Assembly (NCBI GenBank): GCA_946886255.1 | Contig: CAMPIG010000146.1 | Span: forward strand, 1-10,066 | Direction: 5' to 3' | Source of the DNA: an uncultured Cellvibrio sp. | Lineage (GTDB): Bacteria; Pseudomonadota; Gammaproteobacteria; Pseudomonadales; Cellvibrionaceae | DNA: 10,066 nt | Shown: piece after piece, positions 6,034 to 10,066 of the stretch | Position numbering within the stretch: position 1 is the stretch's first letter | Layout: each line of letters starts with the position of its first letter | Translations under genes and position numbers: made by a program | The notes under the pieces: model-generated | Database searches by the model: none | Told to the model about the DNA's origin: nothing | Seen by the model: the letters and a program-made list of their open reading frames with translations, nothing else

Positions 6034-6709
6034 GTCTATGGTGAGATGGGGTGACGTCGTGTGTTCCTGCTTGGTGGAGAATAGCATCATCAACCAACTG
6101 CTGAATCTGCTGCTCGGCACGCAACAACGACTGCGCCAAACGCTCACCACCAAATTCGTCGTTACCCGCATAAATAAAATGCAACTGATTGATGCCAATA
6201 AACGGCAACACGGTACGCAAATAAGGCTCAACCTGATTGAGTGACGCGTAAGGGCCATCGGGTTCGTAGCCGCTATCGCCGGTAGAAACCATGATGATCG
6301 TCGGCTTGTCAGTTAATAAAGGTTTGTAAGGCTGCTGATCAGCTGGTTCAAATAAAAATGTACGCCCTACCCGCACGACCTGATCGATCCAGGCTTTCAA
6401 TACGGCAGGCACGCCAAAGTTATACATGGGCACGCCCATGACTACCATATCTGCAGTCATCAATTCTTCTACCAGGCTATCGCTTTCGTTGAGTTGGTGT
6501 TGCTGTTCTGGTGTGCGTTGATTTGCTGTGGTAAACGCAGCGCCAATCCAGTTCTCGTTGATAAAAGACGGTAGCTCTTTACCCAGGTCGCGGTAGATGA
6601 TGGTGGCTGTTGGATCTTTCAGTTGCCAGAGCGCAATAAAATCCTGCGTCAATTTACGTGTGTGAGAACGGGAGTAACGGGGGCTGGCATCGATATGTAA
6701 AATTTTCAT
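6029..6709 (-). CDS. azoR: FMN-dependent NADH azoreductase / quinone reductase (AzoR)
   Basis: 226-residue cytoplasmic flavoprotein of the AzoR/AcpD family. These homodimeric enzymes use NAD(P)H and FMN to reduce quinones by two electrons and also azo dyes, protecting against electrophilic quinone stress. The flavodoxin-like fold shows in MKILHIDASPRYSRSHT at the N-terminus, where Ser9 and following residues bind the FMN phosphate. MVVMGVPMYNFGVPAVLKAW (88-107) carries the family FMN-binding signature MYNF, and VSTGDSGYE (141-149) fits the second flavin loop. It is about 25 residues longer than E. coli AzoR, mostly a polar His/Gln-rich C-terminal tail. AAAGGA 9 nt before ATG supports the start. 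The gene is divergent from an HxlR-family regulator, with a palindrome between them, so it is likely controlled by that regulator in response to quinones or thiol-reactive compounds. Confidence 0.93.
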   Translation of the reverse strand: MKILHIDASPRYSRSHTRKLTQDFIALWQLKDPTATIIYRDLGKELPSFINENWIGAAFTTANQRTPEQQHQLNESDSLVEELMTADMVVMGVPMYNFGVPAVLKAWIDQVVRVGRTFLFEPADQQPYKPLLTDKPTIIMVSTGDSGYEPDGPYASLNQVEPYLRTVLPFIGINQLHFIYAGNDEFGGERLAQSLLRAEQQIQQLVDDAILHQAGTHDVTPSHHRQ

Positions 6710-6790
6710 GCGAATGTCCTTTAATGAATAGGTGTAAAATCATTCTGCACCACGAATAACAATTCGGTAAGTACGCACATTTTTTTCACT

Positions 6791-6810
6791 CAGTATCCTT
6801 TTGGATACTG
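6791..6810. promoter_or_regulatory. Putative HxlR-family operator in the azoR / regulator gap
   Basis: Perfect palindrome CAGTATCC-TTTT-GGATACTG (8-bp arms, 4-nt centre) in the 140-nt divergent gap, 40 nt before the regulator ATG and 82 nt before the azoR ATG. Its size suits a dimeric winged-helix protein, and HxlR-type regulators commonly control a divergent neighbour. A shorter inverted repeat, CGAAT-N4-ATTCG, lies at 6753-6766 on the azoR side. No near-consensus promoter was found, so which -10/-35 the operator blocks is unresolved. Assignment to the HxlR protein is inferred. Confidence 0.7.
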
Positions 6811-6849
6811 ACAACACCTCGTCATTGAACATCGATCCAGGAATGCACT

Positions 6850-7230
6850 ATGAGTAAACGAAAAAATAATCCGGAATATGGCTGCCCTGTTGAAGTAACC
6901 CTGGATGTCATCGGTGGCAAATGGAAAGGCATGGTGCTGTATTGCTTGTTGAACGGCACAGCGCGCTTTAATGAATTGCGTCGCCTGATTCCCAAGGCCA
7001 CACAGCGGGTGTTGACAACGCAGTTGCGTGAACTGGAACAGGATGGTGTTATCACCCGCAAGGTTTATGCTGAGGTGCCGCCGCGCGTGGAGTACAGTTT
7101 GACGGAGTTTGGTTTAAGCCTTAAGCCGATCCTTGAATTGATGGGCGCATGGGGCGAAGAGTATCGCCAACTCGTCGAAGAGCTCGCGCGCCATCGAGCA
7201 GGTGACGCAACACCGGTAGATGAAAATTAA
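6850..7230 (+). CDS. HxlR-family winged-helix transcriptional regulator
   Basis: 126-residue DNA-binding protein of the HxlR (YodB/HypR/QorR) family, usual length. The family core reads CPVEVTLDVIGGKWKGMVLY (12-31), FNELRRLIP (40-48), ATQRVLTTQLRELEQDGVI (50-68, the recognition-helix region) and the wing PRVEYSLTEFG (78-88). Cys12 sits at the conserved N-terminal position that in Bacillus YodB and relatives senses quinones and disulfide stress; a second cysteine is Cys32. AGGA 7 nt before ATG supports the start. Together with the divergent azoreductase gene and the palindrome between them, the context matches YodB control of AzoR1 in Bacillus, so this is probably a redox-sensing repressor of azoR. 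Its last codons overlap the direct-repeat operator of the following PepSY operon. Confidence 0.93.
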   Translation: MSKRKNNPEYGCPVEVTLDVIGGKWKGMVLYCLLNGTARFNELRRLIPKATQRVLTTQLRELEQDGVITRKVYAEVPPRVEYSLTEFGLSLKPILELMGAWGEEYRQLVEELARHRAGDATPVDEN

Positions 7231-7242
7231 GTTTGAATTAAG
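7226..7242 (+). promoter_or_regulatory. PmrA-box-like direct repeat upstream of the PepSY/two-component operon
   Basis: ATTAAG (7226-7231), TTTGA, ATTAAG (7237-7242): two identical hexamers with a 5-nt spacer, an 11-bp period. Read on the other strand this is CTTAAT-N5-CTTAAT, matching the known PmrA box pattern YTTAAK-N5-YTTAAK. It overlaps the stop codon of the HxlR gene and lies 52 nt before the first PepSY ATG. A TATCCT (7253-7258) downstream could serve as a -10 of an activator-dependent promoter. Binding by the operon's own OmpR-family regulator is inferred. Confidence 0.55.
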
Positions 7243-7250
7243 CTCACCTC

Positions 7251-7292
7251 GATATCCTGATCTCGTCAACATTTATTCAATCAGGAGATATC
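7251..7292 (+). promoter_or_regulatory. Stem-loop enclosing the first PepSY ribosome binding site
   Basis: TCCTGAT (7255-7261) pairs perfectly with ATCAGGA (7280-7286) across an 18-nt loop. A further 4 bp, GATA (7251-7254) with TATC (7289-7292), form beyond a 2-nt bulge. The 3' arm includes most of the AGGAG Shine-Dalgarno, so folding would hide the start of the operon's first gene. It may be a translational control element or a coincidental inverted repeat. Confidence 0.4.
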
Positions 7293-7294
7293 GT

Positions 7295-7603
7295 ATGACC
7301 AAGTTAACAGCAATACTGAGTGCAGCCCTTTTAGCGACTACCGCCGGTGTGGTGCAAGCGCGGGATATCGGGCCGGAGGAGATGGTCAAATTGCATAACG
7401 AAGGCACCATCCAATCGTTTGAAAAACTTAACGAAGCCGTGCATGCACAGCATCCTGGCGCCACTATTGAGGACGGTGAAGTGGAAGAAGAACGAGGCCG
7501 TTATGTATACGAACTGGAAGTGCATGATGCCCAAGGTGTAGAGTGGGATCTGGAGTTGGATGCCGCCACCGGCGAAATTTTGAAAAACCACAAAGACGAT
7601 TAA
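7295..7603 (+). CDS. Periplasmic PepSY-domain protein (first of a tandem pair)
   Basis: 102-residue exported protein. The signal peptide covers residues 1-22 (MTKLTAILSAALLATTAGVVQA, cleavage before RDIG), and the mature 80 residues are a single PepSY domain. Hallmarks are HPGATIEDGEVEE, then GRYVYELEVHDAQGVEWDLELDAATGEIL, ending in Asp-Asp. PepSY domains are small periplasmic folds first linked to inhibition of propeptidases, and lone copies often accompany two-component systems. I chose the ATG at 7295 because AGGAG lies 7 nt before it and it gives a clean signal peptide; an upstream in-frame start would overlap the HxlR gene and spoil the leader. It is the first gene of a four-gene operon and is 33/80 identical, without gaps, to the next protein in the mature part. 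Confidence 0.9.
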   Translation: MTKLTAILSAALLATTAGVVQARDIGPEEMVKLHNEGTIQSFEKLNEAVHAQHPGATIEDGEVEEERGRYVYELEVHDAQGVEWDLELDAATGEILKNHKDD

Positions 7604-7612
7604 TTCGATGCT

Positions 7613-7921
7613 ATGAATCTGTTCCGTCGCTCAATATTATTTGCGCTAATAACCGCTGTCGCCTTAACGGCGGCAGCGGATGATATTGGTCCCAATGAAG
7701 CATTGCGTTTGCGTCAGGCGGGCGAGATTCTGGCGTTGGAAAAATTGCTCGACATCGCGCTTTCGCTTCACCCCGGCGCGCGTTTGCTGGAAGCGGAGTT
7801 GGAAGAAGATGACGGACAGTATATCTACGAAGTCGAATTAATAACCCGTAGCGGTGTAGTGCGTGATATCGAGATAAACGCACGGGACGGGCGCATTTTA
7901 ACCGACGAGGAAGACGATTAG
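7613..7921 (+). CDS. Periplasmic PepSY-domain protein (second of a tandem pair)
   Basis: 102-residue paralogue of the preceding protein, the same length, with a signal peptide at residues about 1-22 (MNLFRRSILFALITAVALTAAA, cleavage before DDIG). Its PepSY domain contains ALEKLLDIALSLHPGARLLEAELEEDDGQYIYEVEL and GVVRDIEINARDGRIL in order. The mature protein is strongly acidic (LEAELEEDD, C-terminal DEEDD), which might suit cation binding. It starts 9 nt after the previous stop with only a weak Shine-Dalgarno, so it probably relies on translational coupling. Its TAG stop directly abuts the response-regulator ATG. The pair arose by duplication; a role in tuning or reporting to the downstream kinase is inferred from the operon. 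Confidence 0.9.
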   Translation: MNLFRRSILFALITAVALTAAADDIGPNEALRLRQAGEILALEKLLDIALSLHPGARLLEAELEEDDGQYIYEVELITRSGVVRDIEINARDGRILTDEEDD

Positions 7922-8614
7922 ATGCGGTTGCTGATCGTAGAAGATCACGTGTCCCTGGCCGATGAATTACTGGCGGATCTCGGGCGCGCCGGTTATGCCG
8001 TGGACTGGCTTGCCGACGGTCGCGATGCGTTGTATCAAGGCGCCAGCGAACCCTATGATTTGATTGTGTTGGATCTGGGTTTGCCGGGTAAACCGGGGTT
8101 AGAGGTCTTGCGCGAATGGCGCGCGGGCGGATTGGCCACACCGGTATTGATTTTGACGGCGCGGGATCATTGGGCCGAACGTATCGAGGGTTTAAAAGCC
8201 GGCGCCGATGATTACCTCACCAAGCCCTTTCATCCTGAAGAATTGCAATTGCGTATTCAATCGCTGCTGCGCCGCGCGCACGGTTTGGCGAATCAAACAC
8301 ATCTGGAAGCTGGTGGCTTGCAACTGGATGAAAGCAAACAATCCGTTATCCACAACGGTGAAGAAATAACCCTCACCGCCGCCGAATTCAGTTTGCTGCG
8401 TTATTTAATGTTGCATCCGCAACGGATCGTATCCAAGTTGCAATTGCTCGAGCATTTGTACGACGGCGAAACCGAGCGGGATTCCAATGTCATTGAAGTC
8501 CATGTGAATCACCTGCGCCGCAAGCTGGGTAAAACCGTTATCGAAACCCGTCGCAATCAGGGTTATTTATTTAACGGGTTGCAACCGGAAAACGCCGCTG
8601 GCCTGGCTTTATGA
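7922..8614 (+). CDS. OmpR/PhoB-family response regulator (PmrA/QseB-like)
   Basis: 230-residue two-component transcription factor of normal length. The receiver domain (1-120) has the acidic pocket Glu7-Asp8, phosphoacceptor Asp51 in [10 protein letters not shown], Thr79 in ILTARD and Lys101 in YLTKPF. The winged-helix domain (about 125-220) shows [16 protein letters not shown], the recognition-helix region [18 protein letters not shown] and the wing [11 protein letters not shown]. The sequence style resembles the PmrA/QseB/PhoP subgroup. The start abuts the stop of the second PepSY gene, and its last bases overlap the kinase start (ATGA), so all four genes are translationally linked. A PmrA-box-like repeat upstream of the operon suggests it activates its own operon. 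The physiological signal is unknown. Confidence 0.96.
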   Translation: MRLLIVEDHVSLADELLADLGRAGYAVDWLADGRDALYQGASEPYDLIVLDLGLPGKPGLEVLREWRAGGLATPVLILTARDHWAERIEGLKAGADDYLTKPFHPEELQLRIQSLLRRAHGLANQTHLEAGGLQLDESKQSVIHNGEEITLTAAEFSLLRYLMLHPQRIVSKLQLLEHLYDGETERDSNVIEVHVNHLRRKLGKTVIETRRNQGYLFNGLQPENAAGLAL

Positions 8615-9969
8615 AATCCATTCAACAACGTCTCAGTGTCGGCCTGGCCAGTGTATTGATACTGGTAGGCCTGCTGTTGGCGCAAACCAGTCTGTGGCTA
8701 TTTGATGCCGGATTACGTCGCAATCTGGGCAGTGAATTGCAACTCGATGCTGATAATTTACTCGCCGCACTGGTGCGTGATCCCAATGGGATGATGCCTG
8801 ATGGCAGCGGCATAGTACTTGACCAAACCCGCCTTTCGCCCGTGTATGAACGGCCTTTTTCCGGGCGTTATTTCCGTATTGAATTTTCGCCGTCGGATAA
8901 TCTTGCCGCCGCAGATTTGCGTTCGCGTTCAGCCTGGGATCACCCACTGCCGTTTCCCGCTCAAACCGGTTTACAAACGGATCTGGCCGACGGACCGCAA
9001 ACCCAAAAATTATTGGTGTATCGCGCAGACTATCGTCGCTTTGGTCAGGACCTGGTCATCATCGTTGCGCGAGATTACACACCGGTGTTGCAAAGTTTTC
9101 AGCGATTACGCTGGATTGGTATAGGCACCGGCGGCATGGCGTTGATGATTATTCTGTTGTTGCAACGGTGGATTGTCCGGCGCGCTTTGCTGCCGTTGGA
9201 AACCGTGCGCCAGCAGGTAAAGCAATTGCAACAGGGGCAGCGTACCGAGTTGGATAATCAGGTACCGGAAGAGCTCGCGCCACTGGTGCAGCAGATTAAC
9301 CGTTTGTTATTGCACACCGAAGAGACGCTCAAACGTTCGCGCAACGCGCTGGGCAATCTCGGTCACGCGTTGAAGACACCGCTGGCAGTATTGTTCAGCA
9401 TCAATGCGCGCCATGAATTGCAGAGCCATCCAGATGTAGTAGACAGTATGCGCACGCAACTGGACAACATCCGCCAGCGCCTTGCTCGCGAACTGGGTCG
9501 CGCGCGCCTCGCCGGGGAAGCGCTGCCCGGTGCTCATTTTAATTGTGCCGAAGAATTGCCACTGTTATTTACTACATTGCAACAAATTCACGGGGGCGAG
9601 TTGCAATTGCTCTGGCAAACGACACCGGACAATTTGCGTTTACCTTGGGATCGCGAAGACCTGTTGGAATTACTCGGCAATCTCCTGGATAACGCATGCA
9701 AATGGGCCGGTACGCGGGTCCAGTTGGATATCGAGAAAACCGCGAACAACATAACCCTGACCGTGGATGACGATGGCCCCGGCATCGCCAGTGAATTGCG
9801 TGCTGATGCGTTGAGTCGCGGTACCCGTCTGGATGAACAGGTTGTTGGTCATGGACTGGGGTTGGGAATTGTGCGTGATATTGTCGATCATCTGGGTGGT
9901 CAACTGGCGCTGGCCGACAGTGCCTTGGGCGGCCTGCGGGTTGTAATCACTTTGCCCGCCCCCAAATAA
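8611..9969 (+). CDS. Sensor histidine kinase (PhoQ/QseC-like)
   Basis: 452-residue inner-membrane kinase partnered with the preceding regulator. Membrane segments lie at about 10-31 and 168-187, flanking a periplasmic sensor region of about 136 residues. That region contains an [16 protein letters not shown] stretch like those in related PhoQ/QseC-type kinases. A HAMP-like linker (about 188-240) leads to the dimerisation helix with phospho-His252 in [10 protein letters not shown], a PhoQ-like H-box. The ATPase domain has the N-box [13 protein letters not shown] (Asn357, Asn361), the G1 box DDDGPGI (386-392) and the G2 box GHGLGLGI (413-420), all intact. It overlaps the regulator gene by 4 nt. 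No RExxE iron-binding motif like that of BqsS was seen in the sensor region, so the ligand cannot be named; proximity to acidic PepSY proteins makes cations or envelope stress plausible. Confidence 0.95.
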   Translation: MKSIQQRLSVGLASVLILVGLLLAQTSLWLFDAGLRRNLGSELQLDADNLLAALVRDPNGMMPDGSGIVLDQTRLSPVYERPFSGRYFRIEFSPSDNLAAADLRSRSAWDHPLPFPAQTGLQTDLADGPQTQKLLVYRADYRRFGQDLVIIVARDYTPVLQSFQRLRWIGIGTGGMALMIILLLQRWIVRRALLPLETVRQQVKQLQQGQRTELDNQVPEELAPLVQQINRLLLHTEETLKRSRNALGNLGHALKTPLAVLFSINARHELQSHPDVVDSMRTQLDNIRQRLARELGRARLAGEALPGAHFNCAEELPLLFTTLQQIHGGELQLLWQTTPDNLRLPWDREDLLELLGNLLDNACKWAGTRVQLDIEKTANNITLTVDDDGPGIASELRADALSRGTRLDEQVVGHGLGLGIVRDIVDHLGGQLALADSALGGLRVVITLPAPK

Positions 9970-10066
9970 CGGCTTCCGCGCGGTGTCCTGCCGCACTGTT
10001 CCGTTCAACTATCCCGGCGATCACACTTATGCGTGGCATGCACAGTGACCCTTCTCCAGCGGCAGA
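9970..10066. other. Non-coding tail of the window
   Basis: 97 nt after the kinase stop. I see no clear terminator (no stem followed by a T-run) and no supported gene. An open frame from ATG at 10029 runs to the right edge but lacks a ribosome binding site. Confidence 0.4.

Noticed and set aside
7220..7294. N-terminal extension of the first PepSY protein from the ATG near 7220.
   Set aside because: It overlaps the HxlR stop region, lacks a good Shine-Dalgarno and would bury the signal peptide; the ATG at 7295 has AGGAG 7 nt before it.
7611..8141. Minus-strand open frame of 176 codons across the PepSY/regulator junction.
   Set aside because: It is very rich in Arg and Pro, typical of an antisense frame, and opposes two clear genes.
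10029..10066. Possible start of a further gene at the right edge.
   Set aside because: Only about 12 codons are visible, without a Shine-Dalgarno or recognisable sequence.

Overview
The window looks like chromosomal DNA from a Gram-negative gammaproteobacterium, possibly a polysaccharide degrader of the Cellvibrio type. The reasons are a secreted Fibrobacter-type GH16 beta-glucanase, a large exported S9 peptidase, OmpR/PhoQ-style two-component genes and a REP-like palindrome. The taxonomic guess is inference. No rRNA, tRNA, transposase, phage or CRISPR sequence was recognised, and every gene has an intact frame apart from the one cut by the left edge.

Left part (1-2468). A truncated, minus-strand GH16 lichenase-like glucanase gene runs off the window. 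It is followed by a membrane-anchored alpha/beta hydrolase (447-1247, minus). Divergent from that is a YdjM-type inner-membrane protein (1418-2434, plus). A 12-bp perfect REP-like palindrome lies in the convergent gap that follows.

Middle part (2516-6709, all minus strand). There is an exported S9 prolyl-oligopeptidase-family peptidase. Upstream of it is an unfamiliar membrane-anchored 420-residue protein whose C-terminus resembles a small Sm-like beta barrel. These two genes share a 13-nt leader containing the ribosome binding site and are probably co-transcribed. Next is an FMN-dependent azoreductase gene (azoR), divergent from an HxlR-family regulator. The gap between those two holds a perfect 8-4-8 palindrome, the likely operator.

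Right part (7226-9969, plus strand). A tight four-gene operon encodes two tandem paralogous 102-residue periplasmic PepSY proteins, an OmpR-family response regulator and a PhoQ/QseC-like histidine kinase. The junctions are a 9-nt gap, a directly abutting stop/start and a 4-nt ATGA overlap. The operon is preceded by a direct repeat, ATTAAG-N5-ATTAAG, in the geometry of a PmrA box, and by a stem-loop that would enclose the first ribosome binding site. The likely picture is an autoregulated envelope-sensing system in which the PepSY proteins act in the same compartment as the kinase sensor domain.

No entirely new system is evident. The strongest items for follow-up are the apparently circularly permuted GH16 enzyme, the PepSY-pair/two-component operon with its putative operator, the membrane-anchored Sm-like protein, and the HxlR-azoR redox switch.
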